Origin: a virus
IMG/VR virus record: IMGVR_UViG_3300048883_000844
Coordinates: 1-33,775 of that record
DNA length: 33,775 nt
Reading direction: 5' to 3' (one strand)
How positions within the stretch are numbered: the first letter of the stretch is position 1; every line of letters begins with the position of its first letter. Shown here one piece after another: positions 1 to 6,922 of the stretch. Both the position numbers and the translations under genes were made by a program. The notes beneath the pieces were generated by a model, which was not told the origin of the DNA, ran no database searches, and saw only the letters and a list, made by a program, of their open reading frames with translations.

Positions 1-177
1 ATGAAGATGCATACAGACGAACAATGCGCGACAAAGTTAAAAGGAATAAAGATGTTGAGCGAACAACTACAACAAAGACATAAAGGGGACGACATGGATA
101 ATTTCGCACTATCCGAATCAATTACTATTATGTGCGATGAGCTATTAAGGGAATTTGATAATGAGCCTAAGAGCTAA
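1..177 (+). CDS. Small hypothetical protein (58 aa), possibly 5'-partial
   Basis: An open frame runs from the first base of the window (ATG) to TAA at 175-177. It encodes a charged, helix-prone peptide beginning MKMHTDEQ and ending FDNEPKS. The frame is open at the window edge, so the true start may lie further upstream. It overlaps the next gene by 17 nt in a different frame, a spacing typical of co-translated phage early genes. I recognise no family and see no membrane segment. Gene status rests on position, strand and overlap only. Confidence 0.45.
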   Translation: MKMHTDEQCATKLKGIKMLSEQLQQRHKGDDMDNFALSESITIMCDELLREFDNEPKS

Positions 178-334
178 ACAAAACGCAGAAGTATATGAAG
201 AAATGATCAGTAGTGGTAAATCACTACTAGAGCTATACCTAGAACTGAAACAGAAGGATGCTAGTATAAAGAAATTATCAGTAATTCGCGGATATGACCA
301 ACATTTTCCAACCCGCATAGACAAGCCAGAATAA
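161..334 (+). CDS. Small hypothetical protein (57 aa)
   Basis: ATG at 161 overlaps the end of the preceding ORF and the frame closes with TAA at 332-334. The product begins MSLRAKQNAE and is basic and probably helical, with a stretch (VYEEMISSGKSLLELYLELK) that could form a short helix-turn-helix-like unit; that idea is weak. It is the last gene before promoter P1 (378-406), so it closes an upstream transcription unit. No family is recognised. Confidence 0.45.
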   Translation: MSLRAKQNAEVYEEMISSGKSLLELYLELKQKDASIKKLSVIRGYDQHFPTRIDKPE

Positions 335-377
335 TAAACAAATAAAATACCACGTACTAGCATTAAAAAAATAATAC

Positions 378-406
378 TTGACATTTTATCAAAATTTAAG
401 TATAAT
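378..406 (+). promoter_or_regulatory. Consensus sigma70 promoter P1
   Basis: TTGACA (378-383) and TATAAT (401-406) are separated by exactly 17 bp. The spacer ends in AAAATTTAAG and the -10 box continues as TATAATATA. A GAAAATTGA motif follows about 10 nt downstream. The same arrangement recurs at 963, 3614 and 13314. It lies 43 bp upstream of the 89-aa gene at 449. Confidence 0.93.
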
Positions 407-448
407 ATAATATTAGAAAATTGAAAAATTAACGGAGAAACGCATAAG

Positions 449-718
449 ATGAAAAATATACACTTCCAATACCGCAAAACACCAGAAAACCTTACAACTA
501 GAGAAGCAATCGTGCTATCAGAACCCAGTAATAACTATTTCACGTTAGACATCACTAAAGTTGACCCCGCTGAGCGAGAAAAACTTGAAGCTAGTTTAGC
601 TAAGTTACAAAAGGATATTGATACGGCTTTCTCACATAGAACAAAGTGGTTACGTGATAATGGATTTGGTTCCTGCTTTAGAAACTTTAACAAGGACAAA
701 ATGTCCCTTATCGTTTAG
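449..718 (+). CDS. Hypothetical early protein (89 aa)
   Basis: This is the first gene after promoter P1. A GGAG at 434-437 lies 11 nt before the ATG. The product is hydrophilic: a beta-prone N-terminal half (residues 1-35) is followed by a long amphipathic helix (about 40-65) and a basic tail with one Cys near the C-terminus. A strong intrinsic terminator follows 17 nt after the stop, so P1 and this terminator bracket it as a highly transcribed single-gene unit. It is not recognised as a known family. The position suggests an abundant early protein, possibly host-directed, but that is inference. Confidence 0.7.
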   Translation: MKNIHFQYRKTPENLTTREAIVLSEPSNNYFTLDITKVDPAEREKLEASLAKLQKDIDTAFSHRTKWLRDNGFGSCFRNFNKDKMSLIV

Positions 719-735
719 CAGGTCAAAAGGAACTG

Positions 736-759
736 GCCCCACCTCAAATGGGGCTTTTT
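736..759 (+). terminator. Intrinsic terminator after the 89-aa gene
   Basis: Stem GCCCCA/TGGGGC (736-741 with 749-754), a 7-nt loop and a five-T tail. No promoter follows before the next gene (784), so some readthrough is required for its expression. Confidence 0.88.
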
Positions 760-783
760 AAACTCTAAATTAAAGGAACTAGA

Positions 784-951
784 ATGGCAACATTAAGCGA
801 TGATTTACTACAACAGCGAGCTCAGCTGTCGCATTTATACGAGCAACAAGAAAGCATTACAAATAATATTACTGGATTAAAGCAGATCATAGCTACATTA
901 GAGTATGCTATCAATAAGGAACAAGAGTCAGAAACTACTTCTGAGGATTAG
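784..951 (+). CDS. Small coiled-coil protein (55 aa)
   Basis: ATG at 784 is preceded by AAGGAA (774-779) and the frame ends in TAG at 949-951. The peptide begins MATLSDDLLQ and is rich in Gln, Glu and Leu. Residues 6-50 show regular spacing of L/I/Y (for example LLQQRAQLSHLYEQQE) and would form a coiled coil or helical hairpin, ending in an acidic tail. It lies between the 736 terminator and promoter P2. No function is recognised. Confidence 0.6.
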   Translation: MATLSDDLLQQRAQLSHLYEQQESITNNITGLKQIIATLEYAINKEQESETTSED

Positions 952-962
952 TTAAAAACTTC

Positions 963-991
963 TTGACAATCTGTCAAAATCAAAGTATAAT
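963..991 (+). promoter_or_regulatory. Consensus sigma70 promoter P2 with overlapping palindrome
   Basis: TTGACA (963-968), a 17-bp spacer and TATAAT (986-991). The -35 box is the left arm of a perfect inverted repeat, TTGACA-ATC-TGTCAA (963-977), which could be an operator. Downstream AAAATCGAAAGATTAAG resembles the leader of P1. It drives the HTH gene at 1058. Confidence 0.93.
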
Positions 992-1057
992 ATACATTAC
1001 AAAATCGAAAGATTAAGTAAGATAAATTTAATTTAACAATATATAGGAACAAATAAG

Positions 1058-1414
1058 ATGGCATGGGATGACGAAAAGAAAGCATTAGCAGTATCAATGT
1101 ACGAGAATGCAGAACCAACTCCAGAGAACTCAATGGAGATTGTAAAAGACTTAGCAGATGAATTAGAGGAGTCACCAAATGGTGTACGAATGATTCTATC
1201 TAAAGCAGGAGTTTATATTAAGAAAGTTGCGGCAAGTAAGTCTGCTGCTGGAGGTACAGCTAGTAAGCGTGTATCTAAGCAAGACTGTCAAGATGAAATG
1301 ACTGCTGCTATTACAGATGCCGGCCAAGATGCAGATGCAGATATCATTAGCAAATTGTCGGGTAAAGCAGCAAAGTATGTTGCTGACGTAATTAACGCTA
1401 TTAACAAGGGTTAA
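1058..1414 (+). CDS. Small HTH-type DNA-binding protein (118 aa)
   Basis: This is the first gene after P2, with AGGAA at 1045-1049. The N-terminal 55 residues form one module: a W-D-D-E start, a helix, then a helix-turn-helix-like stretch (EIVKDLADELEESPNGVRM) followed by ILSKAGVYIKK. The pattern W-x-E...A.EL..S...VR..L...G matches the repeats in the 243-aa protein at 4430, so both probably belong to one DNA-binding family. An Ala/Lys/Ser-rich linker and a C-terminal helical segment follow. A terminator follows directly, and codon choice looks closer to highly expressed genes than that of nearby enzymes. It could be a regulator or an abundant DNA-coating protein; the sequence does not decide. 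Confidence 0.8.
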   Translation: MAWDDEKKALAVSMYENAEPTPENSMEIVKDLADELEESPNGVRMILSKAGVYIKKVAASKSAAGGTASKRVSKQDCQDEMTAAITDAGQDADADIISKLSGKAAKYVADVINAINKG

Positions 1415-1419
1415 TTAAT

Positions 1420-1446
1420 AGGGCTGTTAATTCAGCCCTTTATTAT
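1420..1446 (+). terminator. Intrinsic terminator after the HTH gene
   Basis: Stem AGGGCTG/CAGCCCT (1420-1426 with 1433-1439), loop TTAATT and a T-rich tail (TTATTATTTT). The next gene (1466) has no promoter of its own, so this stop is probably leaky. Confidence 0.88.
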
Positions 1447-1465
1447 TTTCTAATAGGGAGGTTAC

Positions 1466-2101
1466 ATGGCTAGAAGAGTTAAAGTTAAAGACAGTGAGAA
1501 ACTTGATGATAATAACGTAAAGTATGTAACTGAGCTATTAGAAAGTAATAAACCAATTACCAAGAAAGAGGCGTGTGGTATTCTTAGAATATCTTATAAC
1601 ACTGCTCGACTTGGTAATATTATTGCTGGCTACAAAGAGCGTGCAGCAACTGAAGCAAGACTCCGAGCTAAAAATCGAGGTAAGTCCGCTACAGATAACG
1701 AAATAGTAAGAGCTATTGAAGAGTATCTGAACGGTGATTCGATTTCGGAGATTGCTAAGTTTATGTATCGTTCTAGTAGTTTTATAAAAGGAATCATTAA
1801 GAGGTATAACGTCCCCGTTCGTTCTACTTCTAGTGATTACTTTTCACCAGAGTTACTCCCCGATGAAGTCCTCTCTGAGGACTTTAAACCAGGTGAATTA
1901 GTGTGGTCTGCCCGGTATAATACTACGGCTAGAGTTGACAAGTTAGTTCAAACCCAAGAAGAACACGGTAATGTTTATCGTATTTGGACACTGGGTAAGA
2001 ATCAACGATACGCTGCTCAACCATGGTACGAACTAGGCAAACTGGAACATTTACAAAACCTAGGAGTAAAATTACATGGTCAAGGATCTTTTCCTAACTA
2101 A
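1466..2101 (+). CDS. HTH DNA-binding regulator (211 aa)
   Basis: ATG at 1466 follows a strong GGGAGG. Two helix-turn-helix-like segments are visible: residues 31-55 (ITKKEACGILRISYNTARLG) and about 82-112 (AIEEYLNGDSISEIAKFMYR, followed by a basic recognition helix). They are joined by a basic linker (KERAATEARLRAKNRGK). The C-terminal 85 residues are beta-rich (GELVWSARYNTTARVDKLVQ) and resemble a small SH3/KOW-like barrel, although no family is named. This fits a sequence-specific regulator or terminase-small-like DNA binder; the position among early genes favours a regulator. The 3' end overlaps the next gene by 26 nt. Confidence 0.78.
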   Translation: MARRVKVKDSEKLDDNNVKYVTELLESNKPITKKEACGILRISYNTARLGNIIAGYKERAATEARLRAKNRGKSATDNEIVRAIEEYLNGDSISEIAKFMYRSSSFIKGIIKRYNVPVRSTSSDYFSPELLPDEVLSEDFKPGELVWSARYNTTARVDKLVQTQEEHGNVYRIWTLGKNQRYAAQPWYELGKLEHLQNLGVKLHGQGSFPN

Positions 2102-2354
2102 AATGGATATAGCGGGGGATGCTATAATAACTTATAGAAGTCCCGTATCCAAAAAGTTAAAATACAACGTGTGTACTTTAGAGTTTGACTCTTGTGCCTA
2201 CATCAAAGAAAAGAATAAGAAAAACATAAATATAAAAGACGGACATATGTTAATGTTCTGTTGGGACACAGATTCCTTCAGGCAACTAAACATAGAGTCT
2301 GTAACTAATATCCAACCTCTTGGTACTATACTGAGAAATCGGAGACAGTACTAA
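2076..2354 (+). CDS. Hypothetical protein (92 aa)
   Basis: The start at 2076 is chosen over an in-frame ATG at 2103 because AGGAG (2062-2066) is well placed for 2076, while nothing suitable precedes 2103. The gene therefore overlaps the HTH gene by 26 nt. The product is small, basic and beta-rich, with Cys at about residues 33, 40 and 62 and a C-terminal segment SVTNIQPLGTILRNRRQY. No zinc-binding spacing is clear and no family is recognised. It is probably co-translated with its upstream neighbour. Confidence 0.65.
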   Translation: MVKDLFLTKMDIAGDAIITYRSPVSKKLKYNVCTLEFDSCAYIKEKNKKNINIKDGHMLMFCWDTDSFRQLNIESVTNIQPLGTILRNRRQY

Positions 2355-2368
2355 GATTAGGATAACGA

Positions 2369-2668
2369 ATGACAGACGCAGAAGATGATATTTATGAGAG
2401 AATTATACTAGAACAAGAGAATAAAGAGATACAGTGGAGGCTTGTTGTTTCTAAATTTAGAGACGTTGAGTACCTTCACCTTAGAAAATACTATTTAGAC
2501 TTTGAAGGAATATATATGCCAACTAAAGAAGGTGCATGTATCCCTTTTGAGCTCAATAGCTTATCTAACTTATTTGAAGCATTAGTAGAAATACTAAGTT
2601 TAGCAGAAAGTAAGGGGTCTATAGAAGCTCATTTTAAAGGACTTATAAAGGACTTATATGAACAATAA
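2369..2668 (+). CDS. PC4/p15-like ssDNA-binding protein (99 aa)
   Basis: Residues 20-80 fit the PC4 (transcriptional coactivator p15) pattern: a first strand WRLVVSKFRDVEYLHLRKYY, then an acidic turn, YMPTKEGACIPF resembling the 'PTKKGISL' signature, and a C-terminal amphipathic helix (LSNLFEALVEILSLAES). PC4-fold proteins dimerise and bind single-stranded DNA, and phage members occur in replication or early-gene regions. The 3' end overlaps the ligase start by 11 nt, which supports a role with DNA metabolism genes. The family call is by motif memory only; an unrelated beta-beta-alpha protein is possible. Confidence 0.6.
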   Translation: MTDAEDDIYERIILEQENKEIQWRLVVSKFRDVEYLHLRKYYLDFEGIYMPTKEGACIPFELNSLSNLFEALVEILSLAESKGSIEAHFKGLIKDLYEQ

Positions 2669-3593
2669 AGATTTATTGGATAAGGCATCAAAGGCTTACT
2701 ATGAAGGTAAGCCTTTGTTGTCTGACGAAGAGTTTGACAGATTAGCAGAGCGAGAAGGGTATGAGCCTGTTGGCTATAACCCTGACGCTAAACGAAAGCA
2801 TCTGTTTCCATTGTACTCACTGCAGAAAGTATTTGCAGGTGAAGATACTGCCCCAGAATATAAAAGTAAAGTAATTGAAACCCCTAAATTAGATGGGGCA
2901 GCTATTGCAGTTCAGTATAAAGGTGGTAAAGTATTCAAAGTAGTTACAAGAGGGGATGGAGAAGCTGGAGTAGATGTTACAGATAAGTTCATATACAATA
3001 CTATAGTACCTTACTACATTCAAAATAAAGGTGAGTTTCAAATCACTGGTGAAATAGTAGCCCCTAAAGAAATTCCTAATGCTAGGAACTATGCTGCGGG
3101 TGCATTGAATTTGAAAGATACCCAAGAGTTTCTTAATAGAGACCTTACTTTCATTGCGTATAACGTACAGCCTTGTTTCACCGAGTTCTACTCTAACGAT
3201 ATGTATCTATTAGAGTCCCTAAAGTTTAAAGTAGTAACTAAAGGGGATTGGAGTATGTTCCCCGAAGATGGTAAAGTTTTCAGAGTAGACTCTAATACAG
3301 AGTTTGATACTTTAGGATTTACTTCTCATCATCCTAGAGGAGCGTATGCTTTAAAGACTAGGGATGCTGGAGTAGTTACTACATTACTTGATGTAGTTTG
3401 GCAAACAGGAAAATCCGGAAAGGTTACCCCTGTTGCTATCTTAGATGAGATAGTTATTGATGATGCTAAAATTTCGAGAGCTACGTTGAACAACATGGCG
3501 TACATCGAAAGTTTAAACCTGGAAATAGGTTGCCAAGTTGAAGTAATTCGAGCTGGTAAGATAATCCCTTGCATAATCGGAAGGGTCGGTTGA
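2658..3593 (+). CDS. ligA: NAD+-dependent DNA ligase, adenylation and OB-fold half
   Basis: Joins nicks in duplex DNA using NAD+. The order is a shortened Ia domain (residues 1-60, with AYYEGKPLLSDEEFDRL), then the nucleotidyltransferase domain with the catalytic lysine in KLDG (K77) and the VTRGDGEAGVDVT motif (96-108), then an OB fold (about 245-311) with WQTGKSGKVTPVA, SRATLNN and RAGKIIP, the canonical LigA OB signatures. It stops right after the OB fold (IIGRVG, stop TGA), so it lacks the zinc finger, HhH and BRCT domains. Those are encoded separately at 3675-4433 in the same reading frame, after an 81-nt gap containing promoter P3. T5 also encodes its ligase as two proteins. The Ia domain is shorter than in bacterial LigA. 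Confidence 0.93.
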   Translation: MNNKDLLDKASKAYYEGKPLLSDEEFDRLAEREGYEPVGYNPDAKRKHLFPLYSLQKVFAGEDTAPEYKSKVIETPKLDGAAIAVQYKGGKVFKVVTRGDGEAGVDVTDKFIYNTIVPYYIQNKGEFQITGEIVAPKEIPNARNYAAGALNLKDTQEFLNRDLTFIAYNVQPCFTEFYSNDMYLLESLKFKVVTKGDWSMFPEDGKVFRVDSNTEFDTLGFTSHHPRGAYALKTRDAGVVTTLLDVVWQTGKSGKVTPVAILDEIVIDDAKISRATLNNMAYIESLNLEIGCQVEVIRAGKIIPCIIGRVG

Positions 3594-3613
3594 GACATCA
3601 AGAAAATTAACTC

Positions 3614-3642
3614 TTGACTTTTAGTTGAAAGTTAAGTATAAT
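3614..3642 (+). promoter_or_regulatory. Sigma70 promoter P3 between the two ligase genes
   Basis: TTGACT (3614-3619), a 17-bp spacer ending GAAAGTTAAG and TATAAT (3637-3642), continuing as TATAATATA. The short leader contains GAAAATTGA and ends in AATAAG just before ATG 3675. It is the same cassette as P1 and P2, and here it sits inside what is normally one ligase gene. Confidence 0.9.
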
Positions 3643-3674
3643 ATATTATATAGAAAATTGAGAAAACGAATAAG

Positions 3675-4433
3675 ATGATAAGAATAGAACCACCTACCAA
3701 ATGTCCCAGTTGTGGGTCGAAGTTAGAATTAGTAAAAGACCAATTATTTTGTCGCAACCCCGATTGCGATGCTAAATCGAGTAAGAAGTTAGAACACTTT
3801 GCTAAGACACTAAAAATAAAAGGGTTAGGCCCTAAGACTATCGAAAAGTTACCTCTTACATCTATACCCGACATCTATTCGATGTCTAAAAAAGAGATAG
3901 TTGATGAAATAGGAGAGAAGTTAGGAGACAAGTTGTTTAATCAGATTGAATTAAGTAAATCGGTTGATTTAACAGTGTTACTCCCTGCTTTCTCAATATC
4001 ATTAATTGGTTCTTCCGCTTCTAAAAAACTAACTAAACAGATATCTAGCATACGCGATATAACCCACGAGAAATGTTTAGAAGCCGGTCTAGGACCAAAG
4101 TCTTGTACAAACTTACTTAATTGGTACCATGATGAATTTTGTGATAACCTTGAGTATTTACCCTTCTCATTTGAGGCGGAAGTACAAGCAGAAACTACTA
4201 AAAGTATCGGTAAATCAGTCTGTATTACAGGCAAATTAAATGACTTCAAAAATAGAAACCTCGCAAAGACCTATTTAGAATCATTTGGATTTACCGTTAC
4301 AACTTCTATCACTAAAAAGACTGATTATCTTGTAGATGAGGAAGGAAGAAAATCAAGTAAGAGTACTAAAGCAGATAGCTTAGGTATTCCAATTTTAACA
4401 ATCAAAGATATTTTAAAGGAAAATAAATTATGA
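3675..4433 (+). CDS. ligB: NAD+-dependent DNA ligase, zinc-finger/HhH/BRCT half
   Basis: Carries the C-terminal domains of LigA. A four-cysteine zinc finger lies near the N-terminus (CPSCGSKLELVKDQLFCRNP, then DC; C10, C13, C26 and C31). Helix-hairpin-helix repeats follow (KGLGPKTIEKL at about 48-58; a second, AGLGPKSCTNLL, at about 137-148). A BRCT domain covers about 175-252 (SIGKSVCITGKLNDFKNRNL, TKKTDYLV). It should bind and encircle nicked DNA with the catalytic half encoded upstream. The start has no clear Shine-Dalgarno, only an A-rich leader. It overlaps the next gene by 4 nt (ATGA). Length plus the upstream half sums to about 563 aa, slightly short for a bacterial LigA. Confidence 0.92.
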   Translation: MIRIEPPTKCPSCGSKLELVKDQLFCRNPDCDAKSSKKLEHFAKTLKIKGLGPKTIEKLPLTSIPDIYSMSKKEIVDEIGEKLGDKLFNQIELSKSVDLTVLLPAFSISLIGSSASKKLTKQISSIRDITHEKCLEAGLGPKSCTNLLNWYHDEFCDNLEYLPFSFEAEVQAETTKSIGKSVCITGKLNDFKNRNLAKTYLESFGFTVTTSITKKTDYLVDEEGRKSSKSTKADSLGIPILTIKDILKENKL

Positions 4434-5161
4434 GTACAACTCCAAAATGGACAGAAGACCGCACACGTATCCTAACAGCAATCGTAGAGAACATGGATAC
4501 AATTTCACAAGACACAGTAGCTTCAACAGCTGTTGAATTAGACACTACTACTCGTTCTATTAGCTCTAAGCTACGTAAGATGGGCTATGATGTTGAATTA
4601 GCTGCATCAGCACACAAAAAAGCATTTACAGATGAGCAGGCAGACGCTTTATCTTCATTCGTTACAGAAAATTCAGGTGAGTACACTTACGCTGATATCG
4701 CTACAGCGTACGAAGACGGTGCATTTACTGCTAAGCAAGTACAAGGTAAAATCCTTTCTATGGAATTAACTGGGCATGTTAAGCCAGCTGAGAAAGTAGA
4801 AGTTGCTCGTACTTACTCTACTTCTGAAGAAGCTACTTTCTTAGACTTAGTTTCTAAAGAAGCTTTTGTTGAAGAAATCGCTGAAGCATTAGGTAAGTCA
4901 ATCAACTCAGTACGTGGTAAAGCATTGTCTTTCTTACGTTCTGGTGAGATTACTTCAATTCCTAAGCAAAAAGAGTCACGTGCTAAAGCTAATGTAGATG
5001 CTTTATCTGAATTAGGTGATATCTCTGCTATGACTGTTGAGCAAATTGCTGAATCTATCGACAAGACTGTACGTGGTGTAAAAACTATGTTAACTCGTCG
5101 TGGTATCACATGTGCTAACCATGATGGCGCTAAGAAAGCGGCTAAGAACGCAGCTGCTTAA
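4430..5161 (+). CDS. Tandem-repeat HTH DNA-binding protein (243 aa)
   Basis: Four related helix-turn-helix-like modules can be read: residues 6-55 (WTEDRTRILTAIVE ... RSISSKLRKMGYDV), 65-118 (AFTDEQADAL ... TAKQVQGKIL), 129-178 (YSTSEEATFLDLVSK ... SINSVRGKALSFL) and 187-228 (ANVDALSELGD ... KTVRGVKTMLTRRG). Each has an aromatic/T-x-E start, a helix, then A..I..S/T...V..K/R followed by a glycine. The 118-aa protein at 1058 holds one such module. The C-terminus is Ala/Lys-rich. Codon choice (frequent CGT and GGT) differs from neighbouring enzymes, which use AGA more, suggesting high expression. It is translationally coupled to ligB and bracketed by P3 and a strong terminator. It may coat or organise DNA, or act as a multi-site regulator. 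Confidence 0.82.
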   Translation: MSTTPKWTEDRTRILTAIVENMDTISQDTVASTAVELDTTTRSISSKLRKMGYDVELAASAHKKAFTDEQADALSSFVTENSGEYTYADIATAYEDGAFTAKQVQGKILSMELTGHVKPAEKVEVARTYSTSEEATFLDLVSKEAFVEEIAEALGKSINSVRGKALSFLRSGEITSIPKQKESRAKANVDALSELGDISAMTVEQIAESIDKTVRGVKTMLTRRGITCANHDGAKKAAKNAAA

Positions 5162-5180
5162 TTGACCAAGTAAGTTGAAT

Positions 5181-5213
5181 AGGGGTAGCAAGCAATATTG
5201 CTACCCCTTTTTT
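5181..5213 (+). terminator. Strong intrinsic terminator
   Basis: An 11-bp perfect stem, AGGGGTAGCAA/TTGCTACCCCT (5181-5191 with 5198-5208), a 6-nt loop and a run of six Ts. It closes the P3-ligB-HTH unit. No promoter is visible between it and the helicase operon, so that operon depends on readthrough or antitermination. Confidence 0.93.
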
Positions 5214-5228
5214 GTCGGAGAAAAACGT

Positions 5229-5528
5229 ATGAAATTGATAGCTAAATTCCACGACGTGGATAGCTTTACAGGAACAGAGGCAATTAGAAGAGCAAAAGAC
5301 TTATTAGGTGAGTATACTGATATTCAAGCTTTCCCTAGTACCAGAGATCCTTGGGATGGAATATACTTCTCCATTCAACAGATAATTACTGATGAACAAT
5401 TAAACATTTTATTTGACTCGGGGGCATTATACCCAAGCAAATTAAAAGAATTAAGGTCTAGAATTCTAGGTAGACTAGAAAAAGAGCTAGACGAAGTTAT
5501 ACAGGATAACGAACATAAGGCGAAATAA
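5229..5528 (+). CDS. Hypothetical protein upstream of helicase (99 aa)
   Basis: The ATG at 5229 is chosen because GTCGGAG (5214-5220) precedes it. A longer frame reaching back to 5175 would run through the terminator stem, has no Shine-Dalgarno and is rejected. The product begins MKLIAKFHDVDSF, has a mixed alpha/beta N-terminal part and a charged C-terminal helix (about 70-99). Its stop overlaps the helicase start by 1 nt (TAATG), implying coupled translation. Position makes a helicase-associated role (loader or accessory) conceivable, but no motif supports it. Confidence 0.7.
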   Translation: MKLIAKFHDVDSFTGTEAIRRAKDLLGEYTDIQAFPSTRDPWDGIYFSIQQIITDEQLNILFDSGALYPSKLKELRSRILGRLEKELDEVIQDNEHKAK

Positions 5529-6922
5529 TGGATATTGGGGCAGTAGTTCTACACATGTTAATGGAGGAACAGAGTCTCGACGGTTGGTCAAGAGTTAAGA
5601 AGGACTTCTTCGAGGAGTCATTTAACTCCTTGTATACAGCAATGAATAAGTTCTACCAAGAATACAACTCTATCCCTTCCTTTGAAGAGTTAGAAACTGT
5701 AACCAGAGAAATAAAAACTCAAAAAGACTTAGCTGCTATCCAACTTCTTGAAGTTCCAGATATTGAGTTAGATTTAGCGATTGACGCTTTAATTGACCAA
5801 TACTCCCAAAACGAATCACTAAAGTTACTTGATGACTATGTGGGGCGTATTACTGTAATGGATAGTCTTGAAGTAAAAGAAGGACTATCCGGTATAGTAT
5901 TAAAACTAGACGAAAAGACTCATACAGACGAATCAGTGTCTAATATGAGTGATTTATTACTATTCCAAGAGGAAGGTGTAGAAGAACACACCTGTATACC
6001 TTTAGGAATTAACAACGACTTCGATAGTAAAGTCGGAGGCGCGTACCGAGAAGAGTTAATAATGCTTGGAGGTAAGAGAGGTTCTGGCAAATCCTTAGTA
6101 AGTGCTAATATGGTTGCTAATCAATATGAGATAGGCAATACCTCTATTTACTTTACTATTGAAATGACAGCAATGGAAACCTTTCAACGTATTACAAGTA
6201 TGTTGTCGGGAGTATCTTATGCTAATATTCGTAAGAATAACTTAGATACACAGGAAATGAATGCCTTAGCTAAAACTAGGGCAGGTATGTTCCTAGAAAG
6301 CGAAAAGATATATGATAACTTCTTAGATAATAGAGATGCCTTATCATTCGAGCGTAAACTAACCTCAGAGTGTGCTTTGAAGCCCGATAATCAAATAATC
6401 ATTGTAGATGATAGGTCTCTATCTTTAACGAGTATTGACCTTCAACTGCAAAAAGCTAAAGCACAGTTCGGAGACAGATTATCATTAGTGGTAGTAGACT
6501 ACGTTAACCAAATTGAAACAGGCATAGGTAAAGATTTATATGACTGGCAAAGTCAAATTTTTGCTAGTAAAAAACTGAAAGAGTTTGCTAGGAAGTACGA
6601 TTTGGCAATGGTTAGCCCTTATCAGATTGATGAAGGCGGTGGAACTAGGTTTGCTAAAGGACTATTAGATAGTCCGGATAGTGCCTTTTTAATTGACGCA
6701 CACTCTAAAGAGGACGGTGCTATGACATTTACTTCCACTAAGGTTAGAAGTGGTCCTGATATAGAGTTTACTAGTACAATGAACTGGGATACTTTAAAAT
6801 TAGGGCCTACTACTAAACAGAAACCTTCGGGTCAGAGTGATGATGGAGAAACAGTATCAGTTAAAAACATAGGCAAAAAACAGAAGACTCCTAAGAAAGA
6901 AGGGAGTGATATGCCATGGTAG
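5528..6922 (+). CDS. dnaB-like: Replicative DNA helicase, DnaB-like (464 aa)
   Basis: Hexameric 5'-3' replicative helicase of the RecA/DnaB superfamily. The N-terminal 130 residues are helical with a DnaB-N-like layout (FNSLYTAMNKFYQEYNSIPS). The RecA core starts near 155 with a G-x-x-x-x-F-D motif. Walker A is GGKRGSGKS (181-189), the glutamate-bearing ITFTIEMT-like strand is near 206-214, and Walker B is VVVDYVNQI (321-329). The H4-like SPYQIDEGG segment is near 363-371, with STKVRSG at 403-409. The C-terminal 35 residues are a basic, flexible tail. The gene overlaps the primase gene by 7 nt, matching the helicase-primase pairing seen in many phages. Confidence 0.92.
   Translation: MDIGAVVLHMLMEEQSLDGWSRVKKDFFEESFNSLYTAMNKFYQEYNSIPSFEELETVTREIKTQKDLAAIQLLEVPDIELDLAIDALIDQYSQNESLKLLDDYVGRITVMDSLEVKEGLSGIVLKLDEKTHTDESVSNMSDLLLFQEEGVEEHTCIPLGINNDFDSKVGGAYREELIMLGGKRGSGKSLVSANMVANQYEIGNTSIYFTIEMTAMETFQRITSMLSGVSYANIRKNNLDTQEMNALAKTRAGMFLESEKIYDNFLDNRDALSFERKLTSECALKPDNQIIIVDDRSLSLTSIDLQLQKAKAQFGDRLSLVVVDYVNQIETGIGKDLYDWQSQIFASKKLKEFARKYDLAMVSPYQIDEGGGTRFAKGLLDSPDSAFLIDAHSKEDGAMTFTSTKVRSGPDIEFTSTMNWDTLKLGPTTKQKPSGQSDDGETVSVKNIGKKQKTPKKEGSDMPW

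Noticed and set aside
145-477. Minus-strand ORF opposite the first genes and promoter P1
   Set aside because: It runs over a promoter and two overlapping plus-strand genes, has no ribosome binding site and has a low-complexity hydrophobic translation typical of a shadow frame.
3594-3674. Ribosomal frameshift or readthrough joining the ligase halves
   Set aside because: The gap has several in-frame stops (TGA, TGA, TAA, TAA), and a promoter and start codon follow; two proteins are far more likely.
5175-5228. N-terminal extension of the 99-aa protein through the terminator region
   Set aside because: It would be translated from the terminator stem and lacks a Shine-Dalgarno; the ATG at 5229 has GGAG at the right distance.
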